Assembly (NCBI RefSeq): GCF_007671675.1
Contig: NZ_VCGW01000002.1
Location: 496,001 to 560,000, forward strand
Direction of reading: 5' to 3'
Source: Marinobacter maritimus
GTDB taxonomy: Bacteria > Pseudomonadota > Gammaproteobacteria > Pseudomonadales > Oleiphilaceae
Length of the DNA stretch: 64,000 bases
Shown: piece after piece, positions 54,023-63,964 of the stretch
How the letters are laid out: every line of letters begins with the position of its first letter
How positions within the stretch are numbered: the first letter of the stretch is position 1
The notes under the pieces: generated by a model
Seen by the model: only the letters and a program-made list of their open reading frames with translations
The model's database searches: none
What the model was told of the DNA's origin: nothing
Translations under genes and position numbers: made by a program

Positions 54023-55390
54023 ATGGAGGCGAAGCCGATGCAGAAAGCTGAATTGTTGGCGGAGCTTGCTTTGACGCGGCGGCGAACACGTGAGTTCATC
54101 ACATCGCTGGATAACCAGCAGCTGGATGTTCCTTATCACCCGGGCGTCAATCCGCCGCTTTGGGAAATGGGGCATGCGGCTTTTTTCTATGAAGTGTTCG
54201 TTTTCAACCTTCTTGATGGTGATGATAGCTTCGACCCCGCTATGGACGATCTCTGGGATTCGTTTCACATCGATCACAAGGATCGCTGGCGCCGTGATCT
54301 GTTTCCCGGCCTTGAAAGTACTCTGGCCTACTTCGATCATGTCTACGACAAGATGGCGGAGCGCATTGAGCGAAGGCCACTGAGCGATCGCGAACTCTAC
54401 CTTTGTCGCTACGCCATATTTCATCAGAACATGCACATAGAATCGCTGGTGTGGTGCCGTCAGACTGTCGGTTATGCTCCACCCCCCGGGGCAAATTTCC
54501 CGCGCCCCGCCGCCGGTTCTTCAAACGATCTCCTGAAACAGGATGCGGTTGTGCCCGCGGGTCACTGGCTGATTGGCATGCCAGGCGACTCGTCGCAGTA
54601 TGCGACTGCCGACTTTGCATTCGACAATGAAAAGCCCCGGCACGAAGTGAGCCTGGATGAATTTGCGATTTCCCGGTGTCTGGTCAGCAATCAGGAGTTT
54701 ATGGCCTTTGTGGAGAGCGGTGGTTATCAAAAACCCGAGCTGTGGTCTTTTGGAGGCCAGAAATGGCTCAGAACAGAAACTGACGTAGCGTTGGTTCACG
54801 GGGAAGTGGAGCCCAGAATGATGGCGCCGCGGCACCCGTTATATTGGCGCAGGCACGATGGTCAGTGGCAGGAAAAACTATTCGACCAATGGCAGCCATT
54901 GAATCCGGATGCACCGGTAATCCACGTCAGCTACTGGGAGGCCGAAGCCTATAGTTACTGGGCGGGGCGGCGGCTACCTACCGAGCAGGAATGGGAGGTT
55001 GCGGCGCTTGCTAACCGCAAGGGTGATCCACTTCAGAGGTATCCATGGGGTAATCAGTCGCCAGAGCCCAATCACGCCGATATGAACGCCAACGGAATGG
55101 CCCAGAACCCGGTTTCTGATTACCCGGCGGGCGATAGCCCTTTCGGTTGCCGGCAGATGATCGGCACGGTATGGGAATGGACCAGCAGTCAGTTTTTCCC
55201 CTACGATGGCTTTTGCATAGACATGTATCCGTTCATGTCCACGCTTCAGTTCGGTGATCACAAGGTCAGCCGCGGAGGCAGCTGCGCGACCTCGTCCAGT
55301 CTGATCCGTGGCACTTATCGGCAGGCTTATCTGCCCCAAAGAAATGACGTTTACACCGGGTTCCGAACTTGCGCTTTGACCGGTAGCTGA
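54023..55390 (+). CDS. EgtB/SenA-type nonheme-iron enzyme (DinB + FGE-sulfatase fold)
   Basis: From ATG 54023 after GAGGAA, 455 residues. The N-terminal DinB-like domain has WEMGHAAFFYEVF (His51) and FHQNMHIESLVW (His134, His138, Glu140), the three-histidine iron site of EgtB. The C-terminal FGE-sulfatase fold has PVIHVSYWEAEAYSYWAGRRL, GTVWEWTSSQFFPYDGF and VSRGGSCAT. EgtB joins cysteine or glutamylcysteine to hercynine for ergothioneine, and SenA makes selenoneine. No EgtD methyltransferase or SenB/C partner lies nearby, so the substrate is open. Confidence 0.85.
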   Translation: MEAKPMQKAELLAELALTRRRTREFITSLDNQQLDVPYHPGVNPPLWEMGHAAFFYEVFVFNLLDGDDSFDPAMDDLWDSFHIDHKDRWRRDLFPGLESTLAYFDHVYDKMAERIERRPLSDRELYLCRYAIFHQNMHIESLVWCRQTVGYAPPPGANFPRPAAGSSNDLLKQDAVVPAGHWLIGMPGDSSQYATADFAFDNEKPRHEVSLDEFAISRCLVSNQEFMAFVESGGYQKPELWSFGGQKWLRTETDVALVHGEVEPRMMAPRHPLYWRRHDGQWQEKLFDQWQPLNPDAPVIHVSYWEAEAYSYWAGRRLPTEQEWEVAALANRKGDPLQRYPWGNQSPEPNHADMNANGMAQNPVSDYPAGDSPFGCRQMIGTVWEWTSSQFFPYDGFCIDMYPFMSTLQFGDHKVSRGGSCATSSSLIRGTYRQAYLPQRNDVYTGFRTCALTGS

Positions 55391-55392
55391 GT

Positions 55393-56973
55393 TCAGCTGG
55401 CTTTTTCAGACGCCAGTTCCGGTATTGCCGGAATCTCGTCGAGAAGGTGGCTAGCCAGAGCCACGCCGGTTTCGCTCATGGTCAGGTAAGCATCGTCGGC
55501 GCCCGCTTCACGAATGCGCTCGGCTTCATCGGCGTACATGGTGTGGGCGACAATGTAGCCGGTAAAACCCAGTTTTCGCAGCATTCTTGCTGCGATCAGT
55601 TTCGCTTCTATATCACTCATGGCAAGAATAACTGCTTCCACGGATGGCATGTGGAGCGCTTCCCAGAAGGTGTTGTCTTCGGCATCAGCATAGACAACGT
55701 TGCGCCCCAGGGCCTGGTGCCGTGCAACCTTTGGCAAGTCAGAATCCAGTGCCATCAGTCTTGCTTCTGAGGTTTGCAACCAATCATATGCCGCCGTGCC
55801 GGTTCGCCCCATTCCCATCACCAGAACGCGGGTATCGCCAAGGGAAACGGGTAGCTCATCGGGGTGCCGTCTGTGACTTTCGAAGCGTACAAGACGGTGG
55901 CTCAAGCGTTCATATAGTGGGTGTGCGACCCGGTTTAGCGGAGCGGAAACCAGAAAGGATAGCGCGACCGTAATCGCCAGAGGCACCAGCCATTCGGGCA
56001 GCGCAATGCTGGCGACAATCAGTCCGAACTCACTGTAGTTGGTGAGCGCCAGCGAGGTGAGAAAACCGCTGCGGGCGCGCAGGCGGAACAGCAACATCAG
56101 GAAGAAGAACAGAATCCCCTTGAGGGGCAGTACCAGCGCAGCTACTACGGCAAAGATGATGGCATTGGTATCGGGCAGGCCACCTATGCCAATCTGCAAA
56201 AAAAAGCCAACCAGAAAGATTTCCTTCACGCTCCACAGAGATTTTGCCAACTCCTGACTGCGGGGGTGGTTAGCAAGAATGGCGCCGAAGATCAGGGCGC
56301 CGAGTTCCGAACTGAGCCCGACCGCTTCAAAACCCATGCCGCCAATAACCAGTGCCAGCAACATGCCCAGCAGAACCAGCAATTCGTCATGGCCACTGGC
56401 ATCCAGCAGCTTGTACAACAGTGGCCGTAGCAGTGGCAGACCGAATACGATCAGTGCCCACTGCGAAGGCGTCTGGCCGGCTGCCAGACTCATGACAAGC
56501 AGTGCAATCAGGTCCTGAATGATCAGGATGCCGATGGATACCCGACCGTGGAAGGCTCTGAGCTCGCGCTTGTTTTCCAGCACCTTTGCGGCCAGCACGG
56601 TAGATGAGAACGACAGGGCAACGGCCAGCATGAAGGCCACGTACCAGGTGATATCCAATAGCAGGTAAAGACCGGGCGTAAACACCAGGCAGGTGATGCC
56701 AAAGTGTAACAGGCTGCCGCCGATCACTTCCGGGCTGATAATCGATCTCAGTTTGAGCTTCAGGCCTACAGTAAAAAGCATGAGCAGAACACCCAGGTGC
56801 GCGATGTGGGCGAGTGCCGCTGTAGGTTCGGGATAGATAGGAATGGATGGGTTGGCCGCAATAGCGCTGAGAACGAAACCCGCGCCCAGGTAACCGATTA
56901 ACGGCGGCAAACCAATGGTCTTGATCACCAAGCCAAGGGCAAACGCCAAAGAAATCCAGATAGCTTCAGGCAT
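55393..56973 (-). CDS. CPA2-family cation/proton antiporter with TrkA-N domain
   Basis: A 526-residue protein of the KefB/RosB type. About twelve membrane segments (VIKTIGLPPLIGYLGAGFVLS, LKLRSIISPEVIGGSLLHFG, GVSIGILIIQDLIALLVMSL split over the first half) are followed by a TrkA-N nucleotide-binding domain (DTRVLVMGMGRTGTAAYDWL, then DSDLPKVARHQALGRNVVYAD). Converges on the EgtB-like gene with 2 bases between stops. It exchanges K+ or Na+ for protons. Confidence 0.91.
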   Translation of the reverse strand: MPEAIWISLAFALGLVIKTIGLPPLIGYLGAGFVLSAIAANPSIPIYPEPTAALAHIAHLGVLLMLFTVGLKLKLRSIISPEVIGGSLLHFGITCLVFTPGLYLLLDITWYVAFMLAVALSFSSTVLAAKVLENKRELRAFHGRVSIGILIIQDLIALLVMSLAAGQTPSQWALIVFGLPLLRPLLYKLLDASGHDELLVLLGMLLALVIGGMGFEAVGLSSELGALIFGAILANHPRSQELAKSLWSVKEIFLVGFFLQIGIGGLPDTNAIIFAVVAALVLPLKGILFFFLMLLFRLRARSGFLTSLALTNYSEFGLIVASIALPEWLVPLAITVALSFLVSAPLNRVAHPLYERLSHRLVRFESHRRHPDELPVSLGDTRVLVMGMGRTGTAAYDWLQTSEARLMALDSDLPKVARHQALGRNVVYADAEDNTFWEALHMPSVEAVILAMSDIEAKLIAARMLRKLGFTGYIVAHTMYADEAERIREAGADDAYLTMSETGVALASHLLDEIPAIPELASEKAS

Positions 56974-57074
56974 GAGAGATTCTTTCAGGGGTAGCGGGTC
57001 ACATTCCTTTCAAGGCTACCTTGTTTTATCTGACCGTTGAAGTCGATAACAACAGAACTTCGTTCAAGTTCTCC

Positions 57075-58022
57075 TTACCCGGCTTTTGATCTGTGGGTTT
57101 TGGCAAACTCAAGGAACAGATGGGCCGATTCTTCCGGCGCCTCAATCATCGGTGCGTGGCCAATCCCTTCCAGGATCTCCAGTCGGGCTCCGGGAATTGC
57201 CTCCAGAAAGGCTTCTCCGTTGCGGTAGTCAAGTATGCGGTCCTCTTTACCCCAGACGATGAGGACGGGGACTTGGGTGCGCTTGATGGTGTTGCGGAAA
57301 TCCGATGTGAAGCCGACTTCCTTTATGGCGGCAAAGATCACTTTGTTCACCTTCTGATTGGCGATGGCTTTTTCTTCCATAACACTCAAGATCGGCCAGG
57401 GAACGAAGGGCTGCTCTTCCATTGCAAAGTCCATCAAACGCTTGAAGTCACCAGGTTTGCTGGGAATCAGGGGGTTGTCACCAGCGAGGACCATATCGAC
57501 CATCTCGTTTTCATAATCGAGAATGCCCGCAGGATCGAACAGAACAGCCGTTTTGATCTTGTTGGGGTAGGTGGCAGCGTAGAGTGCGGTAATGCCGCCG
57601 CCCATGGAGTTGCCCATCATATGCATGCCGTTTATGCCCAGTGCCTCGAGAATGCGATCAAGATGGCCAACCTGCTCCTCCAGCCTGTAACCCAGGTCCA
57701 GCGGTTTGCTGCTCTCGCCGTGGCCCGGGAGGTCTATGGCATACACGTTGAAATCATCGGTGAGCTCCCGCGCGATACGAGTCCAGTTATCCTTGTTGGC
57801 TCCAAACCCATGAACCAGAACAATCGTGTCTCCATTGTTGGCTTCTGAGTTCCGCAGGTAAGCGATGTCCAGTTCGCCCACCGTAATTTGGGCAGCTTCA
57901 AGCCCGGCAGCGGAGCGCTCAAGGTTAATGGCGGTTTCGTATATGGCATGGCGTGAGCACGCGCTTACAAGCAGCATGCATACAAGTAGAAAAGCGGCGG
58001 TGAAGGGGAATTTCTGCAGCAT
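57075..58022 (-). CDS. Lipoprotein alpha/beta-hydrolase
   Basis: From ATG 58022, with AGGAA 8 bases upstream, 315 residues. The signal ends in the lipobox LLVSAC, so it is likely a lipoprotein. The hydrolase core has IVLVHGFGANKDNWTRIAREL (oxyanion), GNSMGGGI (nucleophile Ser), an Asp in VLIVWGKEDRILDY and His in EGIGHAPMIEAPEESA. It resembles monoacylglycerol-lipase or haloalkane-hydrolase folds; the substrate is unknown. Followed by its own region and preceded by the purD terminator. Confidence 0.88.
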   Translation of the reverse strand: MLQKFPFTAAFLLVCMLLVSACSRHAIYETAINLERSAAGLEAAQITVGELDIAYLRNSEANNGDTIVLVHGFGANKDNWTRIARELTDDFNVYAIDLPGHGESSKPLDLGYRLEEQVGHLDRILEALGINGMHMMGNSMGGGITALYAATYPNKIKTAVLFDPAGILDYENEMVDMVLAGDNPLIPSKPGDFKRLMDFAMEEQPFVPWPILSVMEEKAIANQKVNKVIFAAIKEVGFTSDFRNTIKRTQVPVLIVWGKEDRILDYRNGEAFLEAIPGARLEILEGIGHAPMIEAPEESAHLFLEFAKTHRSKAG

Positions 58023-58084
58023 TGGGGCGGTTCCTGGCTGTTTGTTTTTTACACCCATTGGGTGAATGCACTCACCTTACCCTA

Positions 58085-58113
58085 TAAAAAAGCCCGGTCA
58101 TTGGCCGGGCTTT
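58085..58113 (-). terminator. Terminator downstream of purD
   Basis: AAAGCCCGG with CCGGGCTTT around a 7-base loop. Read on the minus strand it ends in a run of T, so it stops transcription of purH-purD before the lipoprotein gene. Confidence 0.9.
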
Positions 58114-58129
58114 AGCTTGCAGAGCGTCG

Positions 58130-59416
58130 CTACGATTTTTCCCGTGCGATGGCACGATACGCAATGTCGTTGCGGTAAAATGCGCCATCCCAGCGTATTT
58201 TTTCAGCGAGCTTATAAGCCCGTTGCTGGGCTTCAGTCACGGTGTTGCCCAGTGCGGTTGCACAGAGTACCCGACCGCCACTGGTGACTACCTGGTTGCC
58301 GGTAAGGGTGGTTCCCGCGTGGAATGCCTTCTCGCCCTCAATGTCGGTTTCCGGCAGGCCGGAAATGGCGTCGCCTTTGTTATAGCTGCCGGGATAGCCC
58401 CCCGCTGCCAGAACAATACCTACCGCGGCGCGCTCGTCCCAATCGGAACTGCACTGGTCCAGATTGGCGTCGATGGCGGCCTGGCAGAGCTCAACTATGT
58501 CGGACTTCATACGCAGCAGGATGGGCTGGGTTTCCGGGTCGCCAAAGCGGCAGTTGAACTCGATAACCCTGGGTGCTCCAGAGGTGTCAATCATCAGGCC
58601 TGCATACAGGAACCCCTTGTAGGGATGGCCTTCGGCTGCCATGCCACGAACCGTCGGGTAAATGACTTCATTCATGATGCGCTCGTGTACATCAGCGGTT
58701 ACCACAGGGGCAGGAGAGTAGGCCCCCATGCCGCCGGTGTTCGGGCCAGTATCACCATCGCCTACGCGCTTATGATCTTGAGAGGTGGCCATGGGAAGCA
58801 CATGCTCACCATCCACCATCACAATAAAGCTGGCTTCTTCTCCGTCGAGGAACTCTTCAACAACAACACGGCTGCCGGCGTCGCCAAAAGCGTTGCCTGC
58901 CAGCATGTCGCGGACGGCATTCTCAGCCTCTTCCAGAGTCATGGCTACGATCACGCCCTTGCCTGCGGCCAGGCCGTCTGCCTTGACGACAATGGGCGCA
59001 CCCTGTTTGCGAACGTAAGCCAAGGCTTCGTCTACGTCAGTGAAATTGCCGTAGGCAGCAGAAGGAATATTCTGGCGGGCAAGGAAATCCTTGGTGAACG
59101 CCTTGGAGCCTTCCAGTTGCGCCGCGCCGGCGCTAGGGCCGAATACGCGCAGGCCACGTTCTTCAAAGAGATCCACTATGCCCGCCACCAAAGGTGCTTC
59201 GGGGCCAACGATGGTAAGGCCGACGTTGTTCTCAGTGGCAAATTTGGCCAGGCCTTCAAGATCCAGCACGTCAATACTGATGTTCTTAACGCCCGGCTCG
59301 CGGGCGGTTCCGGCGTTGCCTGGTGCTACGAAAACTGTATCTGCCTCCGGAGACTGTGCCGCCTTCCAGGCCAGTGCGTGCTCGCGCCCACCGCTGCCGA
59401 TTACCAGAATGTTCAT
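58130..59416 (-). CDS. purD: Phosphoribosylamine-glycine ligase PurD
   Basis: Second step of purine synthesis, an ATP-grasp enzyme. The 428-residue protein has MNILVIGSGGREHALAWK at the N-terminus, VKADGLAAGKGVIVA, VEEFLDGEEASFI, TGGMGAYSP and FNCRFGDPETQPIL, all GAR-synthetase signatures. The purH gene lies 34 bases upstream on the same strand. A long open frame on the opposite strand is a coding-bias shadow. Confidence 0.95.
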   Translation of the reverse strand: MNILVIGSGGREHALAWKAAQSPEADTVFVAPGNAGTAREPGVKNISIDVLDLEGLAKFATENNVGLTIVGPEAPLVAGIVDLFEERGLRVFGPSAGAAQLEGSKAFTKDFLARQNIPSAAYGNFTDVDEALAYVRKQGAPIVVKADGLAAGKGVIVAMTLEEAENAVRDMLAGNAFGDAGSRVVVEEFLDGEEASFIVMVDGEHVLPMATSQDHKRVGDGDTGPNTGGMGAYSPAPVVTADVHERIMNEVIYPTVRGMAAEGHPYKGFLYAGLMIDTSGAPRVIEFNCRFGDPETQPILLRMKSDIVELCQAAIDANLDQCSSDWDERAAVGIVLAAGGYPGSYNKGDAISGLPETDIEGEKAFHAGTTLTGNQVVTSGGRVLCATALGNTVTEAQQRAYKLAEKIRWDGAFYRNDIAYRAIAREKS

Positions 59417-59450
59417 ATCTCGCTACCCTATACGTTTACAAAGTGTCGTA

Positions 59451-61031
59451 TCAGTGCCGGAAATGGCGCATACCGGTGAATACCATGGCAATGCCGTGCT
59501 CGTTGGCGGCGTCGATCACTTCCTGATCACGCATGGAGCCGCCCGGCTGTATAACGGCTGTGATTCCGGCCTCGGCGGCTGCATCAATGCCATCCCGGAA
59601 CGGGAAGAAGGCATCTGACGCCATAACCGAACCCTTCACTTCCAGGTTTTCATCGGCGGCTTTAATACCGGCAATGCGGGCGCTGTAAACGCGGCTCATC
59701 TGACCTGCGCCAACACCGATGGTACGCCCCGCCCGGGCATAAACGATGGCGTTGGACTTCACGTATTTAGCCACTTCCCAGGCGAACAGCAGGTCGTTCA
59801 GCTCCTGCTCGGTTGGTTGGCGGTTGGTCACGACTTTTACGTCGGCCATGGCGACCATGCCCAGGTCGCGATCCTGAACCAGAAGGCCGCCGGTTACGCG
59901 CTTGAAGTCCATGGTTTGGGCGCGTTCACCGCCGAGGTCTCCACAGGCCAGCAAGCGTACATTCTTTTTGGTGGCAACCAGCGCTATCGCTTCAGGCGCG
60001 ATGGTTGGCGCAATAATGACTTCCACAAACTGGCGCTCAATGATTGCCTTGGCGGTTTCTGCGTCCAGCTCCCGGTTGAAGGCAATGATGCCGCCAAAGG
60101 CCGAGGTGGGATCGGTGGCAAAAGCCAGGTCATAGGCCTGGAGGATATCCGCACCAATTGCCACGCCACAGGGGTTGGCGTGTTTGACGATCACGCAGGC
60201 CGGGTCTGCAAACGGCTTCACGCACTCCAGGGCGGCGTCAGTATCCGCTACGTTGTTGTAGGACAGCTCTTTGCCCTGAAGCTGCTTTGCCGTGGCAATA
60301 CTGGCTTCCTTCGGGTTGCGTTCGGCATAGAATGCTGCGCGCTGGTGTGGGTTTTCACCGTAACGCATGTCCTGAACTTTCACATACTGACTGTTGAACG
60401 TACGCGGGAAATCGGCGTTGTCATTATCGGCGGTGCGGCCACCCAGGTAGTTGGCGATGGCGCCGTCGTAGCCTGCGGTATGCTCAAAGGCTTTTACCGC
60501 CAGATCAAAGCGGGTGCTGTGGCTCAGCTGGCCATCGTTATCATTCAGCTCCTTCAGAACGCGGTCGTAATCTGAAGCGTTGACCACGATGGCGACGTCG
60601 GCGTGGTTCTTCGCCGCTGCACGAACCATGGTCGGGCCACCGATGTCGATGTTTTCAATAGCGGTGGCAAGATCGCAGTCCGGATTGGCAACTGTGGATT
60701 CGAATGGGTACAGGTTCACTACAACCATATCAATCGGGTTGATGCCGTGCTCGCCCATGATTGCGTCGTCTGTGCCCCGGCGACCCAGAATGCCGCCGTG
60801 TATTTTCGGATGCAGGGTTTTTACCCGGCCGTCCATCATCTCCGGAAAGCCCGTGTAGTCAGAGACTTCGGTAACAGGAACGCTGTGTTGTTGCAGGAGG
60901 CGAAAGGTGCCCCCGGTGGAGAGCAGTTCGATACCGCGGCCGGTGAGGGCGCGCCCGAACTCGACGATGCCGGATTTATCACTGACGCTGATCAGTGCGC
61001 GACGAACGGAGGTATTAGCCTGGTTTGCCAT
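59451..61031 (-). CDS. purH: Bifunctional AICAR formyltransferase/IMP cyclohydrolase PurH
   Basis: Last two steps of IMP synthesis. The 526-residue protein has the cyclohydrolase domain ([29 protein letters not shown]) at residues 1-200 and the formyltransferase domain with [13 protein letters not shown] [27 protein letters not shown] and [12 protein letters not shown]. The Lys-His pair of the active site is in the KHANPCG motif. In an operon with purD. Confidence 0.95.
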   Translation of the reverse strand: MANQANTSVRRALISVSDKSGIVEFGRALTGRGIELLSTGGTFRLLQQHSVPVTEVSDYTGFPEMMDGRVKTLHPKIHGGILGRRGTDDAIMGEHGINPIDMVVVNLYPFESTVANPDCDLATAIENIDIGGPTMVRAAAKNHADVAIVVNASDYDRVLKELNDNDGQLSHSTRFDLAVKAFEHTAGYDGAIANYLGGRTADNDNADFPRTFNSQYVKVQDMRYGENPHQRAAFYAERNPKEASIATAKQLQGKELSYNNVADTDAALECVKPFADPACVIVKHANPCGVAIGADILQAYDLAFATDPTSAFGGIIAFNRELDAETAKAIIERQFVEVIIAPTIAPEAIALVATKKNVRLLACGDLGGERAQTMDFKRVTGGLLVQDRDLGMVAMADVKVVTNRQPTEQELNDLLFAWEVAKYVKSNAIVYARAGRTIGVGAGQMSRVYSARIAGIKAADENLEVKGSVMASDAFFPFRDGIDAAAEAGITAVIQPGGSMRDQEVIDAANEHGIAMVFTGMRHFRH

Positions 61032-61063
61032 GGGGTCACATTCTTCACTTGGGGTGAACGAAC

Positions 61064-61096
61064 GAGGGCCTCGCGAAGGGTGTCCGGGAGGCCCTC
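61064..61096 (-). other. Hairpin between fis and purH
   Basis: GAGGGCCTC (61064-61072) and GAGGCCCTC (61088-61096) pair perfectly. There is no T run, so it may stabilise mRNA or cause partial termination between fis and purH. It lies in the 85-base gap before purH. Confidence 0.55.
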
Positions 61097-61116
61097 ATCA
61101 AGTCAGGGTGCTTCGA

Positions 61117-61434
61117 TTATAGCAGGCCGTACTGCTTCAGCTTCTTGCGCAGGGTTCCGCGGTTCAGGCCGAGCATGGTGGATGCCTTGGTCTGGTTGTT
61201 GCGGGTGTACTTCATTACCTGCTCCAGCAGCGGTGCTTCTACCTCGGAAAGCACCAGTTGGTACACTTCGGTAACGGGCGCACCGTCAAGCTGAGTGAAG
61301 TAGTTTTTCAGGGCCACTTCAACGTTATCGCGCAGGGTAACGGTGTTGCCGCTGCTGTTCACCGTTTGCAGTTGGTTAATATCATCGTTGGCCGGGGCGT
61401 TCAGGGTGTTGTTTGCCAAAGTCTCAGCGGTCAT
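61117..61434 (-). CDS. fis: DNA-binding nucleoid protein Fis
   Basis: A 105-residue protein whose last 50 residues ([30 protein letters not shown] split into two HTH helices) are the Fis helix-turn-helix. [20 protein letters not shown] is the core dimer helix region and an N-terminal activation arm is longer than in E. coli Fis. It bends DNA and regulates rRNA and growth-phase genes. It overlaps dusB by ATGA (61431-61434), as in dusB-fis operons of other gammaproteobacteria. Confidence 0.93.
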   Translation of the reverse strand: MTAETLANNTLNAPANDDINQLQTVNSSGNTVTLRDNVEVALKNYFTQLDGAPVTEVYQLVLSEVEAPLLEQVMKYTRNNQTKASTMLGLNRGTLRKKLKQYGLL

Positions 61435-62447
61435 GCTGCGAATTCCTCTCCATTTCGTAAACCTGAAAAATACTGTCGGATACTGTCTTTCTGCTCTAAC
61501 GCTTCGTCGAATGTATTGAAGCGATTGCGGAACTGTTTGCCGGGGTCGTGGGACTGCAGATACCAGCCCACGTGTTTCCTGGCAATGCGCACGCCCATAA
61601 GCTCTCCGTAGAAGCTGTGCAGGGCGTCAAGGTGTTCACTTAAAATCTGTTCTACTTCGCTCAGTGGGGGCGCTGGCAGGTGCTGACCGGTTTCAAGGAA
61701 ATGCAGTATTTCCCGGAAAATCCATGGGCTTCCCTGCGCCGCTCGGCCGATGAGCAGGCCATCGGCTCCGGTATGCTCCAGAACCCGACGGGCCTTTTCG
61801 GGTGATGTAATATCACCGTTGGCGAACACCGGAATGCTTATGCTGGATTTTACCTCAGCAATGGTGTCGTACTCGGCATCGCCGTTGTACTTGTCGGCCC
61901 GGGTACGGCCGTGAATCGCCAACGCCTGAATGCCGCTATCTTCTGCCATACGCGCAATCGTCAGTGCGTTGCGATTGTCTTGATCCCAGCCGGTTCGCAT
62001 TTTCAGAGTGACCGGAATATCAACGGCATTAACCACTGCTTCCAGTATTTTCCGCACCAGATTCTCATCTTTCATCAGCGCTGAGCCGGCTGCTTTGTTG
62101 CACACCTTTTTGGCCGGACAGCCCATATTGATGTCGATAATCTGGGCTCCAGACTCTGCGTTCAGGCGGGCCGCGTTGGCCAGCATTTCCGGGTCACCGC
62201 CGGCAATCTGCACGGATCTGGGCTCTGGCTCACCGCTATGATCCATACGGGTTCTGGATTTGCGTGTATGCCAGAGCTTACTGTCAGCGATAACCATTTC
62301 AGACACTGCCAAGCCTGCGCCCATTCTGCGGCAAAGCAGCCGGAAGGGGCGGTCTGTTACACCCGCCATGGGTGCAACAATCAGCGGATTGGGCAGGGTG
62401 TACGGCCCGATTTTTGCCATTGGCAACATGGTCTGAATCCGTATCAC
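61431..62447 (-). CDS. dusB: tRNA-dihydrouridine synthase DusB
   Basis: A 338-residue flavoenzyme that reduces uridine in tRNA, using [43 protein letters not shown] (catalytic Cys), [18 protein letters not shown] and PVFANGDI are the DusB signatures. It starts [14 protein letters not shown] at +7 or MAKI at +10 may be the true start. First gene of dusB-fis. A region of 206 bases upstream (62448-62653) holds no gene and should carry the growth-rate-controlled promoter. Confidence 0.94.
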   Translation of the reverse strand: MIRIQTMLPMAKIGPYTLPNPLIVAPMAGVTDRPFRLLCRRMGAGLAVSEMVIADSKLWHTRKSRTRMDHSGEPEPRSVQIAGGDPEMLANAARLNAESGAQIIDINMGCPAKKVCNKAAGSALMKDENLVRKILEAVVNAVDIPVTLKMRTGWDQDNRNALTIARMAEDSGIQALAIHGRTRADKYNGDAEYDTIAEVKSSISIPVFANGDITSPEKARRVLEHTGADGLLIGRAAQGSPWIFREILHFLETGQHLPAPPLSEVEQILSEHLDALHSFYGELMGVRIARKHVGWYLQSHDPGKQFRNRFNTFDEALEQKDSIRQYFSGLRNGEEFAA

Positions 62448-62653
62448 GGCAGATTGAGCATAAGCCGGAGTGGGGCGGTTGTTTAATAAATAACCGATGC
62501 CAGTTCCGAAGGGCGCTAATGATACCGCCGGGGGGGCTGTGATTGAAGGGGCAGTGAGGCGAAAAAACTGATTATTTTTCGCTCTTTCTGGTTGACTTTT
62601 GCTCTACTAGGTGGCGACTGGCGTGTCCGCCAGGTCATCATCGCCAAACAGTC

Positions 62654-63964
62654 TCAAGGCGCGTAGGGCCGGAAGCTGATGTTGTAATTGACGGCATCCC
62701 GGCCAGGGTCGCGAATACTTATCGCAATGCGAACCGGTGTTTGCACCGGCATGATATCGAGCTCTTCGCCCTCGCCCGCAAGGTATTCCGCAGGTGTGAA
62801 AACGCTTTGAGCAACCACGTCGCCATTCAGGTTGGAGAAGGTCAGGGCAATGGCCGGGAAGGGTTGCTGAAAGTCCGCCTGGTTGACAATGACTGCATCG
62901 ACAATCAGTTGGCTGCGGTTTTCCGGGTCGGTACGTACGACCAGTTTGCGGCTCTGGATGGCGCCAACGTTGATCAAAGGCTTCAGTTCACAGCCAGCCA
63001 GCTCGCAGCCCTTTTCATAAAACGGGCGGAGCTCCGGTACCGCAGATAGCCGATCAAACTGGAACCAGGTTATTTGTGCAATCAGAACTCCCACAAGGCC
63101 AAGCACAATCACTGACCAGACCACTGTGCGCAGCAAGCTTTTATTGTTGCCACCTATCGATACAGGGTCATGCCTGAGGTCGCCAAACTGCCCACTTGCT
63201 GTGAAGGGCTCATCCTGTTGCGTGCTCTCGTAGTCTGATGCACCGCCATGTTCGTTGGCAAAGGACTCAAATGCAGGATCGGGCCGTTCGTTAATATAAA
63301 AGTCTGATGCTTCTTCCCCGGGCTGCTCGTTGGTCGGTTCGCCGCCGCTGGTAGCGCCGGAGCCTGCAGGCTCAGCGAAAGACTTTTGTTTCTGCGGTGG
63401 TTCCGGTTTGGGCTCTGGCTCGGGTGTTGTCTGCGGCTTCTCTGTGTCTGCTTTCGGTATGGGTTGGGCAGGTGTGGTGTCTTCCTGAAGAATCGCTTCG
63501 GCCCAGCTTTCATCAACGTTTTCGGCGAGATCGTCGTCATCTGTATGATCCCGTGCAGACGAATCCCGGTCGTCAAAGCCACGAAAGCTATCACTCAACT
63601 CATCATCGGAAAACGTCAGTCTGGTGCCGGCATAACGGCCCTCTTCGGCATCTTCCTCCGGGTTGTCAGCGAAGATGAAGTTTTCGTCTGTTATATCGCT
63701 TGCGAAGCCAGTGGCGGAGCGCTCGGGCGAAGGCTGGTCTGATGGGGCTCGCGGGGAAGCCTCTGCTGGCGCACGGTTGCTGGTCTCAGAGCTTGCTCCT
63801 GGCGTCTTGGCCGCGGCGTTTGCCACCTGGTGCTCGACCGCATTAAAGACATCCATACAGTGTCCACAGCGCACTTTGCCCTTGGCAATGCCAAGTTGCT
63901 CATCGGTAACCCGGAACCGGGTACGACATTTGGGGCACTGGGTCTGCAGGCTACTCTGGGGCAT
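62654..63964 (-). CDS. Zinc-ribbon DUF3426 membrane protein
   Basis: A 436-residue protein with an N-terminal MJ0042-type zinc ribbon (QTQCPKCRTRFRV and VRCGHCMDVFNAV, two CxxC pairs). A long Glu/Pro/Ser-rich disordered stretch covers residues about 50-275. A single membrane helix (VVWSVIVLGLVGVLIAQITWF) follows, then the DUF3426 domain at the C-terminus. In Pseudomonas a protein of this type lies between prmA and dusB; prmA should be just beyond the right edge. Function unknown. Confidence 0.87.
   Translation of the reverse strand: MPQSSLQTQCPKCRTRFRVTDEQLGIAKGKVRCGHCMDVFNAVEHQVANAAAKTPGASSETSNRAPAEASPRAPSDQPSPERSATGFASDITDENFIFADNPEEDAEEGRYAGTRLTFSDDELSDSFRGFDDRDSSARDHTDDDDLAENVDESWAEAILQEDTTPAQPIPKADTEKPQTTPEPEPKPEPPQKQKSFAEPAGSGATSGGEPTNEQPGEEASDFYINERPDPAFESFANEHGGASDYESTQQDEPFTASGQFGDLRHDPVSIGGNNKSLLRTVVWSVIVLGLVGVLIAQITWFQFDRLSAVPELRPFYEKGCELAGCELKPLINVGAIQSRKLVVRTDPENRSQLIVDAVIVNQADFQQPFPAIALTFSNLNGDVVAQSVFTPAEYLAGEGEELDIMPVQTPVRIAISIRDPGRDAVNYNISFRPYAP

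Noticed and set aside
58223..59479. Open frame of 418 codons opposite purD
   Set aside because: Frame shadow of a clear PurD coding sequence, with no family features.
59817..60575. Plus-strand open frame opposite purH
   Set aside because: Shadow frame with no domain and opposite a well-supported enzyme.
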